Assembly (NCBI GenBank): GCA_017408025.1
Contig: JAFQVJ010000026.1
Location: 1 to 64,000, forward strand
Reading direction: 5' to 3'
From: Lachnospiraceae bacterium
GTDB taxonomy: Bacteria > Bacillota > Clostridia > Lachnospirales > Lachnospiraceae
Length of the DNA: 64,000 nt
Of this stretch, positions 10,001 to 18,944 are shown in pieces. A program made the translations under genes and the position numbers. Below the pieces are notes generated by a model. The model ran no database searches. It was not told where the DNA came from and saw only the letters and a list, made by a program, of their open reading frames with translations. How positions within the stretch are numbered: the stretch's first letter is position 1; each line of letters begins with the position of its first letter.

Positions 10001-10815
10001 AACTTGTCGTCTCTTCCCTTGTAAATAACCTCTCTGTCAGCCATATAATTATTGTATGTCTCTACAATTGGCTTATTGTAATAACCTTCTTCAAACTCTA
10101 CATTCTTAAGCTCTGTCTGGAAGGTTGTATGACGGCAGTGATCTGACCAATATGTGTCAAGAACTCTGATTTCTGTCACTGAAGGATCTCTGTGTTCCTC
10201 ATTCTTAAAATAATTTTGTATATGAAGGAAGTCCTTAAATGTCATGGCAAGGTTAAGTGATGCATAAAGCTCTTTAAGCTCTGACTCGCCCATAGCACTA
10301 AAGCCATCAAAAATCTTAACATCAGCTGGCTCATCAAATACTGTGACAAGAGTATCTGGCTTAACCATACCTGTTTCTCTTGAGTCTACCGGGTTGATAC
10401 AGAAGCTCTTAATGTTCGCGAACTGCGCGTCATCAACAGCTCCCTCGATAACGTATGTAATGGCAGTCTTTATAACAGGCGTCTCATTCTCATTTAAGAA
10501 TCTCACACACTGCTCTGCTGAATCAGCTCTCTGGTCAAACTGACCTGGAAGAAATTCTACACTAAATATTCTGTCACTGTCAGCATGTGGGAATTCTTCT
10601 TCATAGAGAGTATCTACAGGTGGCTCTGAAAATACAGTATTTAAAGCCAGCTTGTATGTCTCATCTGAAAGATTTTCAACATCATAGCGAACAAGTACGC
10701 GCACACCTGTAACTGTCTTAATACCTAAGAAGCTACCGATTTCCTCCTTAAGTTCTTTCGCTTTTACAGCGTATGGAGCCTGTTTTTCAACGTAAACTCT
10801 TTTAACCTTACTCAT
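7039..10815 (-). CDS. purL: Phosphoribosylformylglycinamidine synthase, single-chain PurL
   Basis: Fourth step of de novo purine synthesis: FGAR plus glutamine and ATP to FGAM. It is the long (1258-residue) single-chain form used by many clostridia, carrying a PurS-like N-terminus, two AIRS-type halves and a C-terminal class I glutamine amidotransferase. The amidotransferase shows MFPGGFSAGDEPDG, the Cys nucleophile in GICNGFQAL (near residue 1099), and His in SHGEGRF and HAER. GGAGG with five-base spacing precedes the ATG at 10815; the earlier in-frame start lacks this. It lies 37 bases after the DUF1461 gene. No riboswitch is visible in that gap. Confidence 0.97.
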   Translation of the reverse strand: MSKVKRVYVEKQAPYAVKAKELKEEIGSFLGIKTVTGVRVLVRYDVENLSDETYKLALNTVFSEPPVDTLYEEEFPHADSDRIFSVEFLPGQFDQRADSAEQCVRFLNENETPVIKTAITYVIEGAVDDAQFANIKSFCINPVDSRETGMVKPDTLVTVFDEPADVKIFDGFSAMGESELKELYASLNLAMTFKDFLHIQNYFKNEEHRDPSVTEIRVLDTYWSDHCRHTTFQTELKNVEFEEGYYNKPIVETYNNYMADREVIYKGRDDKFVCLMDIALLAMKKLKREGKLDDQEESDEINACSIVVPVEVDGQIEEWLVNFKNETHNHPTEIEPFGGAATCLGGAIRDPLSGRTYVYQAMRVTGAADPTKSVKETLAGKLPQKKLVRGAANGYSSYGNQIGLATGLVKEIYHPDYVAKRMEIGAVMGAAPRRAVKRETSDPGDIIILLGGRTGRDGCGGATGSSKVHTEKSIETCGAEVQKGNAPTERKIQRLFRREEVSSLIKKCNDFGAGGVSVAIGELADGLDINLDKVPKKYAGLDGTEISISESQERMAVVIDPKDVAEFMKYAAEENLEAVEVAVVKEDPRMTLKWRGKTIVDLSRAFIDTNGAHQETDVKVEMPVKEDNYFTAKSVDDVKAQWMATLSDLNVCSQKGLVEMFDGSIGAGSVFMPHGGKYQLTETQSMVAKLPVLKGKCDTVTMMSYGFDPYLSTWSPYHGSIYAVVESVAKIVANGGDYKKIRFTFQEYFRRMTEDPSRWSQPFAALLGAYDAQLGFGLPSIGGKDSMSGTFNDIDVPPTLVSFAVDVAKEGDIVTPEFKKAGNKLVKFSIEKDEFDKPVYAQVMKLYDAVHALIKKKAIVAAYSLDAKGIAAAVSKMAFGNKMGVSICDKCVSAEELFAPGFGNIVAEIDADKFAEVEAVMSELGQFVKVIGQVTAEAAVKYGPMTISLDEAIATWEAPLEKVFPTTSTDDKTVLDTPIYTGGSVYVCKNKVAKPTVFIPVFPGTNCEYDSAKAFEKAGANTIIKVFKNLNADDIRDSVKVFEESIAKSQIIMFPGGFSAGDEPDGSAKFFATAFRNEKMKEAVHKLLNERDGLALGICNGFQALIKLGLVPNGQITGQDANSPTLTFNTINRHVSKMVYTKVVSNKSPWLQLAEVGKTYTSPASHGEGRFVAPKEWLDKLFANGQVATQYVDLNGNPTMDEEWNVNGSYCAIEGITSPDGRCFGKMAHAERKGDAVAMNIYGDQDLKIFESGVKYFS

Positions 10816-10852
10816 AAGTACCTCCAACTTGTGTGTATGTTTCATGATTAAA

Positions 10853-11584
10853 TCATTGAGGAACACTAGTATTTTTAACTCTGTTCCTTGGTATTGCTTT
10901 TATTAAAAAAAGCAATACCCCACCCATTATCAAAATGAGCATAATAAATATTACCACTATTCGTATAGCAATGTCAACAAAAAAGCCTTCTGGAACCATA
11001 TTTATAAGACGACTTACCTCAGGGTCCAAAATCCACTCATAATTACTGAAAAATAATGCATGAAATTTGTAAAAAACACCTGTAAAATCTACGACTGCCC
11101 ACACTGCAATTGCTGCAATAAACAATGACAAATATCCAATGTTCCATAAATAAGCCTTGAATAAAAGCTTTTTTACTGCATCAAAATTCAAAAGCAGACA
11201 AAGATTTGCAAATATAATGATTGCCATAACAAAAGCCCCTGCTCTTACATCAAGAGCTGTTACAAATACATTTCTGACATCCACCATATGGCTCTTGTCC
11301 CGCTCATCAAAATATTCTGTTACCTCTCCGTCGATTTCAGCATATATAACTAAATCTTCTCTATCACCTCTCAGATAGCTCATCATCTGTTTAGTCACTT
11401 CCATCAGCTCATCCATCTCTATATTCATCAGACCACTGTCCGTAATTACATGGTGTTTTTCAAACTCATCCTCATAATATCCCCAGTCACTGTAGGCAGC
11501 TATCTCCACTGCACTTATGATAAGTATCAGGAAGAGACAAACCATCAATGCCCATGCCAGAAATCTCTCTATTATCTTTATCAT
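10853..11584 (-). CDS. DUF1461 / TIGR01906-type integral membrane protein
   Basis: The 243 residues have an N-terminal membrane helix (FLAWALMVCLFLILIISAVEI), an outside segment of about 90 residues with DITDSG-like and MMSYLRGD motifs, and then three more helices. The order and the MMSYLRG block match my memory of the TIGR01906 (DUF1461) family, whose function is unknown. ATG 11584 has GCGGAGG six bases upstream; upstream in-frame codons lack a site. It sits between a helicase gene and purL, probably in one transcript. Confidence 0.8.
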   Translation of the reverse strand: MIKIIERFLAWALMVCLFLILIISAVEIAAYSDWGYYEDEFEKHHVITDSGLMNIEMDELMEVTKQMMSYLRGDREDLVIYAEIDGEVTEYFDERDKSHMVDVRNVFVTALDVRAGAFVMAIIIFANLCLLLNFDAVKKLLFKAYLWNIGYLSLFIAAIAVWAVVDFTGVFYKFHALFFSNYEWILDPEVSRLINMVPEGFFVDIAIRIVVIFIMLILIMGGVLLFLIKAIPRNRVKNTSVPQ

Positions 11585-11648
11585 TTTCTGCCTCCGCATA
11601 TACATAAACCGGACTAACTCAAACATTTGCGTTCTTTTATCCCAGTTA

Positions 11649-14036
11649 TCAATCAATATTTTTCCAAAATGTGTCTACGTCTTTTGAAAACGTTCCAAGT
11701 TTCACTCTCTTTATATCCTTCCACTCTCTAGGGAACAATTGGGTATAATCTCTATTAGCAAATCGCTCATCAAGAAGTGCTATCACTCCTATGTCCTCGT
11801 GAGTTCTTATAACTCGTCCTGCTGCCTGCTGTACCTTATTCATTCCTGGAAATCTATAGGCATAATCAAAACCATCTAAGCCTTGGACTTTAAAGTAATT
11901 CATAATGATTTCTCTCTCAGCACACACCTGTGGAAGTCCTGTCCCTACAATAATTGTGCCTATAAGCTTGTCATTGGTCAAATCTATCCCCTCGGAGAAT
12001 ATGCCACCCATAACACAGAATGCAACCAAAGATTTTTCTCCTGTCTTCTCAAATTGAGCTAGAAAATCCTCTCTTGCTTCCTCAGACATGGAATTCTGTT
12101 GACATATTACATCAATATTCGCATATCTATCCTGAACCAGTACAACATCATAGACTGCCCTAAGAAGGCTATATGAAGGAAAAAACGCCATATAATTGCC
12201 TGTTTTAGAGGTTGCCAGACAGTAAATGTACTCTGCGATTTTCTCATACTCTGCTTGATTTCTTCTGGTATACCTGCTGGTCACATCCTCACCTATAACC
12301 ATAAGCCTGTTAGCCGGGTCAAATGGCGAGTCTATGTACATGGCATAGTCATCCTTATTGCCACTGAGAAGCTCTTTATAATAATTCACTGGCAAAAGTG
12401 TTGCCGAGAAGAATATGGTCGATACTGCCTTCTGCATGCAATACTTAAGATTTCCCGATGGATTTATACACATCAGATGTGTCCTAAAATTGCCGTCCTC
12501 GTCTATCTTGCAATATATCTCATAGCATTCATCAAGGTGGTCAACTGTTGCCATATAATTCAACGCTTCAAAGTAAAAATCCAGCACTATATCTCTATTT
12601 TCAAACTCTCTGTGCTTATCCATATACTTTTCCATAAGGGAGTTAAAACGCATTAGTTGCAGCTCAAGCTCTGCTGTAGACGGAAGTATAAGATACTGCT
12701 TGTCGTCAAGCTGCCTTTTATACATGAGCATAACCTTGTTTATTCTCTCAAGCGCATTGGCTATAATCCTGTCACGCACTGCCATTATTCTCTTAACCTC
12801 TAATACCTTTTCCTTGCAAAGCTCTGCCGAATACATCTCTCTGGCTCTGTCCACAAGATTATGAGCCTCATCTACCAGAAATATATATCTGCCATTGCCA
12901 CCTTCTGAGAAATAACGTTTAAGAGACGCCTGTGGGTCAAAGGCATAATTGTAATCACATATGATGCCATCCACCCAGTTGCTTATATCTAGGCTCATCT
13001 CAAATGGACATACATTGTGCTTTGCGGCGTATTCCTGTATAAGTTCCCTTGTTATATCAGACTCATTTGTAATCATATCGAATACTGCATCGTTGATTCT
13101 GTCAAAATGTCCTTTTGCCCTCTCGCAATACACAGGATTGCAGTTAGTCTCATCCATGATACACATCTTTTCCTTAGCTGTAAGCCCTATGGTTTTGAAC
13201 TTCAAACCACATTTTCTCAAGGTTCTGAATGCCTCATGTGCCACCGTTCCTGCTATAGTTTTTGCCGTCAGATAAAACAGCTTGTCTGCCTTTTCCTCGC
13301 CCATTGCCTTAACAGCAGGAAACACTGTTGACATGGTTTTTCCAACTCCTGTTGGAGCCTGTATGAATAATGGTACTTTTCTGTTTATAGCCTTGTACAC
13401 AGACACTGCCACCTCACGCTGCCCAGCTCTGTACTCATAAGGAAATTCAAGCTCTTTTGCCGTAAGACGCATAAGGTTTTGGTTAATATACATGTAATCA
13501 GCCCATTTTACATATTCGTTCAAAACACCATTGAACCATGTTTTCAGATAGCCAAGTGTAAATTCTTCCTCGAAACGTTTAATCTCCTCAGTATCAATAT
13601 TTACATAAGTCATCTGAATCTTGATAGTCTCAAGCTCATTCTGTGTTCCATATATGTAGCCATAGCACATTGCCTGCGCCTTATGTATGAATTTTGGTTC
13701 GTCTATAAATGTAAGGTCTGCATACATACACTTTATTTCATCTATCATGGCTGATTTGTCATCATCACCCTGTGTTACACTATCTATTACGCCATCTGCA
13801 CGCCCCTCCACAATAATGGTATAATTGTCAAAAGGGAATTCCATGCGAAGGGGTACCTCCGCATGATAATTCCCACCCATTTTTCCCTGTATTTTCTTGT
13901 GAAGTCTGGTTCCCTCCTGCATGGCATCCTTATCAGCTCCAGCTACAACACGATTATCGATATCACCACTTCTTAGGACAAATTCCACAAGATTTCTCAC
14001 TGATATTTTTAAGATTCCATTCTTAAAGGTTTCCAT
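11649..14036 (-). CDS. XPD/DinG-type Fe-S helicase with N-terminal PD-(D/E)XK nuclease-like domain
   Basis: Superfamily 2 helicase of the Rad3/XPD group, 795 residues. Residues 1-180 look like a RecB/Cas4-type nuclease fold, with GRADGVID at 78-85 and DEIK at 99-102, giving a D-x18-E-x-K core. Walker A APTGVGKT is at 227-234. Four cysteines at 292, 299, 304 and 343 are placed as for the XPD 4Fe-4S cluster, DEAH is at 389-392 and QQAAGRVIR is near the C-terminus. Probable role: unwinding and processing damaged DNA. ATG 14036 follows GGGAGGAAGC. Nuclease activity is inferred from motifs only. Confidence 0.88.
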   Translation of the reverse strand: METFKNGILKISVRNLVEFVLRSGDIDNRVVAGADKDAMQEGTRLHKKIQGKMGGNYHAEVPLRMEFPFDNYTIIVEGRADGVIDSVTQGDDDKSAMIDEIKCMYADLTFIDEPKFIHKAQAMCYGYIYGTQNELETIKIQMTYVNIDTEEIKRFEEEFTLGYLKTWFNGVLNEYVKWADYMYINQNLMRLTAKELEFPYEYRAGQREVAVSVYKAINRKVPLFIQAPTGVGKTMSTVFPAVKAMGEEKADKLFYLTAKTIAGTVAHEAFRTLRKCGLKFKTIGLTAKEKMCIMDETNCNPVYCERAKGHFDRINDAVFDMITNESDITRELIQEYAAKHNVCPFEMSLDISNWVDGIICDYNYAFDPQASLKRYFSEGGNGRYIFLVDEAHNLVDRAREMYSAELCKEKVLEVKRIMAVRDRIIANALERINKVMLMYKRQLDDKQYLILPSTAELELQLMRFNSLMEKYMDKHREFENRDIVLDFYFEALNYMATVDHLDECYEIYCKIDEDGNFRTHLMCINPSGNLKYCMQKAVSTIFFSATLLPVNYYKELLSGNKDDYAMYIDSPFDPANRLMVIGEDVTSRYTRRNQAEYEKIAEYIYCLATSKTGNYMAFFPSYSLLRAVYDVVLVQDRYANIDVICQQNSMSEEAREDFLAQFEKTGEKSLVAFCVMGGIFSEGIDLTNDKLIGTIIVGTGLPQVCAEREIIMNYFKVQGLDGFDYAYRFPGMNKVQQAAGRVIRTHEDIGVIALLDERFANRDYTQLFPREWKDIKRVKLGTFSKDVDTFWKNID

Positions 14037-14111
14037 GCTTCCTCCCATGCATAGCTATCTTATATGTTCTCTTAAAGCTTTAAGGCAAATTAATACCTAT
14101 GCTTTATAAGC

Positions 14112-14939
14112 CTATGCCTTTACCTTTATTCTTCCTGCTATAGTCATAATGATGAACACACATAGGTTGCTGACTACGATTGTTGCTCCTGTAGGCAGCT
14201 CTAAAAGATACGATGCCACAAGTCCTGTAAAGAAACAGAACATCGAAATAATAACTGACATTATCATAACGTGCTTAAACTTATGTGTTACGCGCATAGC
14301 AGACAATGCTGGAAAGATAATAAGACTCGAGATAAGGAGTGTACCCATTATCCTCATGCCAATAACTATGGTTACTGCAGTAAGCACTGACAATATTGTC
14401 TTGTATATTTCAACCTTTAGGCCAGTTGCTCGGGCAAAATTTTCATCGAATGTAATCGCGAATATAGGATTGTAAAAATAAATAAATGCTCCTATAACAA
14501 TGATTCCAAGTATAATACAAAGCACCATTTCGCTCTTATCAATTGCAAGTATACTACCAAACATATAGCTGTTTAAATCTATATTTGTGCCTGATGACAT
14601 GGCATTTACCACCATACCTATAGCAAGAGCACTGGACGATATAAGACCTATGGCTGCATCTCCCTTTATCTTGCTATTTTCACTGACTCTCAGCAATAAA
14701 AATGCTGCAATAATAACTACTGGAATAGCAACTATAAGTGGTGCCTGATTAAAGGCAAGACCTACTGCCATAGCTCCAAAGCCTACATGTGACAATCCAT
14801 CACCTATCATGGAATATCTCTTAAGCACAAGAACAACACCTAAAAGCGATGCGCATAGCGACACAAGACTACCAACTACTATAGCTCTCACCATAAATGA
14901 GTACGAAAACATTCCCATTATTTCCTCAAATATGCTCAT
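14112..14939 (-). CDS. znuB: Zinc (metal) ABC transporter permease
   Basis: The 275 residues form about eight hydrophobic segments, as in the ABC-3 permease family. The conserved early block MIGDGLSHVGFGAMAVG is present. It forms the membrane channel of the importer with the ATPase encoded immediately upstream; its ATG overlaps that gene's stop (TAATG). Metal choice is inferred as zinc from the His-rich binding protein; manganese is possible. Confidence 0.93.
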   Translation of the reverse strand: MSIFEEIMGMFSYSFMVRAIVVGSLVSLCASLLGVVLVLKRYSMIGDGLSHVGFGAMAVGLAFNQAPLIVAIPVVIIAAFLLLRVSENSKIKGDAAIGLISSSALAIGMVVNAMSSGTNIDLNSYMFGSILAIDKSEMVLCIILGIIVIGAFIYFYNPIFAITFDENFARATGLKVEIYKTILSVLTAVTIVIGMRIMGTLLISSLIIFPALSAMRVTHKFKHVMIMSVIISMFCFFTGLVASYLLELPTGATIVVSNLCVFIIMTIAGRIKVKA

Positions 14940-15787
14940 TACCTGTCACCTCCACTCTTATTACACATGTGATGGTGACACTGACAGGTTGGATTATTAC
15001 ACTCACTGTCAGCAGGACCATACTTCAGTTCCTCAGGTGTTATCCTTTCCTCATCCAGAGCTGTCTTTGGAAGCTCTGACACGTCACTAGCACAACAATC
15101 CTCTGTACATCCACCGTGGATTAGATAATCTTCCTTTGGTCCATAGTAATACTTATTCTTCTTGTGAAGATGAAGAATCTTATTGGAATATTTAAGGGCA
15201 TTGTCTATATCATGAGTAACCATGATAATGGTAATGCCTAAATCCTTGTTTAATTTATTGACAAGATGGTACATATCAGCTGTGGCTACTGGGTCTAAGC
15301 CTGTAACAGGCTCGTCCAATATAATCATTCTGTCTGTAGCACAAAGTGCCCTTGCAAGAAGAACTCTCTGCTTCTGACCACCTGAAAGGTCTGCGTAACA
15401 ACTCTTTTTCAAGCCATCCATACCTAGCTTCTTCAGGTTTTCCATAGCCAGCTGTTTCTCTCTTTTAGAATAAAAAGGTCTTAATCCCTTACTCTTTAAG
15501 CATCCGGATAATACAACTTCATAAACAGAAGCCGGAAAATCCTTCTGCATAGGATTCTGCTGGGATAGATAGCCAATATTCTTTCGGCTACAGCCCTCGT
15601 CAAATATAACCTGACCATTCTTTAGTGCTACAAGACCAAGTATTCCCTTTAAAAGTGAGCTTTTTCCTGTTCCATTTTCTCCGATTATGCTGACATAATC
15701 GCCCTTTTCAACTGTTATAGACAGATTGTCTACCACATTTTCTTTCTCATATGCAATTGATATATTTTTACATATTAACTGTGACAT
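14939..15787 (-). CDS. znuC: Zinc (metal) ABC transporter ATPase with Cys/His-rich tail
   Basis: ATP-binding subunit of the importer. It shows Walker A GENGTGKSS, signature LSGGQKQRVLLARAL, Walker B MIILDEPVTGLD and the switch VTHD. The last 60 residues are unusual: they contain GGCTEDCCAS and then CNNPTCQCHHHMC, at least eight Cys and three His. This looks like a metal-binding tail that could sense or buffer the incoming metal (inference). At 282 residues it is longer than typical ZnuC (about 230-250) by this tail. It is coupled to znuB by a one-base overlap. Confidence 0.93.
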   Translation of the reverse strand: MSQLICKNISIAYEKENVVDNLSITVEKGDYVSIIGENGTGKSSLLKGILGLVALKNGQVIFDEGCSRKNIGYLSQQNPMQKDFPASVYEVVLSGCLKSKGLRPFYSKREKQLAMENLKKLGMDGLKKSCYADLSGGQKQRVLLARALCATDRMIILDEPVTGLDPVATADMYHLVNKLNKDLGITIIMVTHDIDNALKYSNKILHLHKKNKYYYGPKEDYLIHGGCTEDCCASDVSELPKTALDEERITPEELKYGPADSECNNPTCQCHHHMCNKSGGDR

Positions 15788-15877
15788 TTTTTCCTACTTT
15801 CTCATCACTTTAATTTATCTATTTGACTTTACCTTACTTATAGATTTACATCTTAATCTGATTGCTTATTCTTTCTT

Positions 15878-16906
15878 TTATTGCAATGCCGTTCTAAGAT
15901 TTTTAACATTTTGCTGCATAAGGGACAAATACGTTACCCCTGCTTCCATCTCAGCCTTGGATACATTATGGCACGAATGAAGGAGCAGTATCTCTCCACC
16001 TATCTCTTCCGCTATGATTCTGGTAGCCTTTGGATCTGTCATCTCCTCGTAGAAGACATACTTTGCACCATCCTCACGCATCTTTTCTATTATCTTAACG
16101 ATAAGCCTTGCGCTTGGCTCAGATTCTGCCTGACATGAATCAAATGCAGCCGCATAGTTCAAACCATACTCACTTGCAAAATATGACATAGCAAATCTAC
16201 CACCAAAGTATATAGTGTGAGTATCTGCGTGCTCTACTATCTCTCTAATCTCACTATCTACCTCTTCAAGCTCATGAATATATGCATGTGCGTTCTCCTG
16301 GTAGAATATCTTATTTGCCTGATCCAGTTCTACTAGCGCTTCTTCAATATTTTCAATCATCTTCATAGCATTGACAGGGCTTGTCCATATGTGTGGGTCT
16401 GCTGTATGAGTGTGGTCATGCTCTGAATTGTCAGACTCAGAGAATACAATATTTTCGCCATGGCTATGCTCGTCCTCATCTGTTACTTCTGTTTCATCAT
16501 GAACATGATTGTGCTCATGATTTTCTTCCTCACATATAAGCTCTATACCCTCACTGACATCTAAGACATTGAGTTCCTGATTATCTATACTATCAAGAAT
16601 TGTTGCCACCCAAGGCTCCATCTCATCACCTGTGTAGATAAACAAATCAGCTTTATTGATAAGGATGATATCAGAAGGAGTCGGCTCAAAATCATGGGAC
16701 TCCACACCCGGTGACAGCAGCAATACAACCTCTGCCTTATCCCCAGCTATTTGCTTTGCAAAATCGTATTGCGGAAACAGTGTAGTAACTATAAGCAGTT
16801 TACTCTCGTCAAGTTCTGCATATTTTCCTACGCCACAGCTACATATCGATAGTGCCATAGTAGCTGTAAGCCATACGACTAATAATTTCTTTAATAAACT
16901 TTTCAT
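15878..16906 (-). CDS. znuA: Zinc (metal) ABC transporter substrate-binding lipoprotein
   Basis: Cluster A-I metal-binding protein of about 342 residues. The signal peptide ends in a lipobox-like SICSC, so it is probably membrane-anchored outside the cell. A long acidic His-rich loop (HEHNHVHDE, EHSHGE, EHDHTHTADPH) is typical of zinc-binding members, and DPHIW follows it. Later HTIYFGGRFAMSYFA and the C-terminal metal site complete the fold. AGGA lies four bases before the second of two tandem ATGs, so I use 16906. It follows the DUF1015 gene by 37 bases. Confidence 0.93.
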   Translation of the reverse strand: MKSLLKKLLVVWLTATMALSICSCGVGKYAELDESKLLIVTTLFPQYDFAKQIAGDKAEVVLLLSPGVESHDFEPTPSDIILINKADLFIYTGDEMEPWVATILDSIDNQELNVLDVSEGIELICEEENHEHNHVHDETEVTDEDEHSHGENIVFSESDNSEHDHTHTADPHIWTSPVNAMKMIENIEEALVELDQANKIFYQENAHAYIHELEEVDSEIREIVEHADTHTIYFGGRFAMSYFASEYGLNYAAAFDSCQAESEPSARLIVKIIEKMREDGAKYVFYEEMTDPKATRIIAEEIGGEILLLHSCHNVSKAEMEAGVTYLSLMQQNVKNLRTALQ

Positions 16907-16943
16907 CATTTCCTACTTTTCTTATATATACAAACTTCACATT

Positions 16944-18182
16944 CTAACCAAGCTTATGTATGAACAATCCACTTCTAAGCTTTGGCTCAAACCATGTAGA
17001 CTTTGGTGGCATAAGAAGACCTGCATCTGCCACGTCAAAAAGTTCCTGTATAGAGGTTGGGTACATAGAGAACGCAACTGTCATATCTGACTTGCATCGT
17101 CTCTCAAGCTCGCTTAATCCTCTGATACCACCTATAAAATCAACTCTCTTGTCCGTCCTAGGGTCACCAATACCAAGTATAGGTGCAAGCAAATGATTCT
17201 GCAAAACTGATACATCAAGACCTTCTACAGGATCATTTGACTTTATCTCATCCTTTGCAGTAAGCTCATACCATTGTCCGTCAAGATACATACCCACCTT
17301 ACACTTCTCTGAAGGTGCATAAGCATCTGTACCAATACACTGTACGTCATAAACCTTTGAAACCTTCTCAAGATATTCTTCCTTCGAATTACCATTCAAA
17401 TCCTTCACTACTCTGTTGTATGGCATAATCATCAGCTCCTCATCTGGGAAAAGTACAGATAAGAAGAAGTTGAATTCCTCTGTGCCATCAAAGCCCGGGT
17501 TCTCCTCTCTTCTCTTCATACCAACCTTTACGGCTGATGCTGCTCTATGGTGTCCGTCAGCAATGTATATCTGCGAAATGTTATTAAATTCGTCTTCTAT
17601 TGCTTTAATATCATCTGCTGCACCAATCTTCCATACTACATGACGTATACCATCATCTGCCACGAAATCGTAAACTGGTGCTTCAGCCTTTACCTTACCA
17701 ATAACATTATTTATTACTGCATTTGCACGATATGCAAGAAAGATAGGACCAGTCTGTGCGTTACATGTATCTACATGTGTAATTCTGTCTATTTCCTTAT
17801 CCGCTCTGGTGTTCTCATGCTTTTTTATAACACCGTTTGCATAATCATCTATAGATGCACATGCTACAAGACCAGTCTGCTTTCTGCCATCCATAGTAAG
17901 CTCATATATATAATAGCAGCGGTCATTATCTGTGATAAACGCTCCTTCTGTCTCCATCTTCTCAAGAAGCTCCTTAGCTTTCTTGTATACTCTCTCATCA
18001 TATGTATCAACTGACGAATCAAACTGTGTCTCTGCTCTATCTATGTTGAGAAACGATAATGGATTGCCCTTGACAACCTGACATGCTTCCTCTCTGTTAT
18101 ATACATCATATGGTAATGCTGCTATTTTATCTGCCTTGTCTGCCGCCGGGCGCACACAAACAAATGGTCTGACTATTGCCAT
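16944..18182 (-). CDS. DUF1015 (COG4198) protein
   Basis: The 412-residue protein starts MAIVRPFVCVRP, with ALPYDVYNREEA and later IYIADGHHRAASAV, all hallmarks of DUF1015. The family is widespread and its biochemical role is not established to my knowledge. The GHHR block suggests a phosphate- or metal-binding site (inference). AAGGAGGAG precedes ATG 18182. A promoter TTGTCT-N17-TATACT lies just upstream. It is the likely first gene of the run that continues into znuACB, with no terminator seen between them. Confidence 0.9.
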   Translation of the reverse strand: MAIVRPFVCVRPAADKADKIAALPYDVYNREEACQVVKGNPLSFLNIDRAETQFDSSVDTYDERVYKKAKELLEKMETEGAFITDNDRCYYIYELTMDGRKQTGLVACASIDDYANGVIKKHENTRADKEIDRITHVDTCNAQTGPIFLAYRANAVINNVIGKVKAEAPVYDFVADDGIRHVVWKIGAADDIKAIEDEFNNISQIYIADGHHRAASAVKVGMKRREENPGFDGTEEFNFFLSVLFPDEELMIMPYNRVVKDLNGNSKEEYLEKVSKVYDVQCIGTDAYAPSEKCKVGMYLDGQWYELTAKDEIKSNDPVEGLDVSVLQNHLLAPILGIGDPRTDKRVDFIGGIRGLSELERRCKSDMTVAFSMYPTSIQELFDVADAGLLMPPKSTWFEPKLRSGLFIHKLG

Positions 18183-18216
18183 AATAAACTCCTCCTTTTG
18201 TAAACTCACTCTAAGT

Positions 18217-18245
18217 AGTATAGCTGTTTCTGATACATAAGACAA
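18217..18245 (-). promoter_or_regulatory. Sigma-A-type promoter for the DUF1015-znu run
   Basis: On the minus strand, TTGTCT (complement of 18240-18245), a 17-base spacer and TATACT (complement of 18217-18222) lie 35 bases before the DUF1015 start. Confidence 0.6.
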
Positions 18246-18296
18246 GGGATTTTTATTTTTAACATAAGACTACTTTGGTTATTATCTAACCTTACA

Positions 18297-18326
18297 TTGA
18301 TAAAAATGATATCTTGTAGATACAAT
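18297..18326 (+). promoter_or_regulatory. Possible promoter for the pilin-like gene
   Basis: TTGATA (18297-18302), 18-base spacer, TACAAT (18321-18326), about 100 bases before the ATG. A TATAAT at 18362-18367 is closer but lacks a good -35 box. Confidence 0.4.
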
Positions 18327-18423
18327 TTATTGATTTTTGTGGGTATTTGTAGTATTATTGTTATAATAATTTGTGCGTGAATACAAAATTATTAGTCAAC
18401 TTTTTGTATACGGAGGAAAATTT

Positions 18424-18933
18424 ATGATAAAACAGAATAAAGAAAACAATAAGGGCTTCAGCCTTATTGAATTAATTGTAGTTATGGCAATCATGGTTGT
18501 ACTTATAGGTGTTTTATCATCTGCGGTGCTGGGTTACGTTAATAAAGCAAAAACTGCCAAGGACATTCAAGCAGCTGATGAACTTGGAAGAGCAGTTCGC
18601 AGATGTTTACTGTACAGTAATGCCATAACATTAGACAATAAATATATGACAGGTGTTGGCTGGAATTCTGCAAATCCATCTGCAAGTGGGGATGATGGCT
18701 CTCTGCTTGATATTGTCTGCGAAGAGATGGGTGGAACATTACCACTATCCTCTCTTGATGAAGATTATCTTTGGATATTGCAGGTTTATTATTCAGATAG
18801 TATTGAAAACGAAGAAAACCTTGTCGTTAATATATATCTGGGACCGTCAAACAATCCTAACAAAATGATGAAAGGCGCAAAAATTGATAGTCAATACATG
18901 CTATACCCTGAAGTAGGGTCCTACTGGAAATAA
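18424..18933 (+). CDS. Orphan type IV pilin-like protein (prepilin N-terminal motif)
   Basis: The 169 residues start with a short basic leader, then the prepilin peptidase site KG|FSLIELIVVMAIMV with the invariant Glu at +5 and a hydrophobic helix that continues to about residue 45. The C-terminal globular part is acidic and unfamiliar. It would be cleaved, N-methylated and assembled by a type IV pilus or type II-like system. No pilB, pilC or pilD is nearby, so the machinery is elsewhere or absent. CGGAGG with seven-base spacing fixes ATG 18424. A strong terminator follows, so it is monocistronic. Confidence 0.88.
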   Translation: MIKQNKENNKGFSLIELIVVMAIMVVLIGVLSSAVLGYVNKAKTAKDIQAADELGRAVRRCLLYSNAITLDNKYMTGVGWNSANPSASGDDGSLLDIVCEEMGGTLPLSSLDEDYLWILQVYYSDSIENEENLVVNIYLGPSNNPNKMMKGAKIDSQYMLYPEVGSYWK

Positions 18934-18944
18934 CAATATAACTC

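Noticed and set aside
10816..10852. Purine riboswitch before purL
   Set aside because: The gap to the preceding gene is only 37 bases and has no fitting structure.
11649..14036. Part of a CRISPR or defence system (Cas4-like domain)
   Set aside because: Neighbours are znu, DUF1461 and purL; no defence partner genes.
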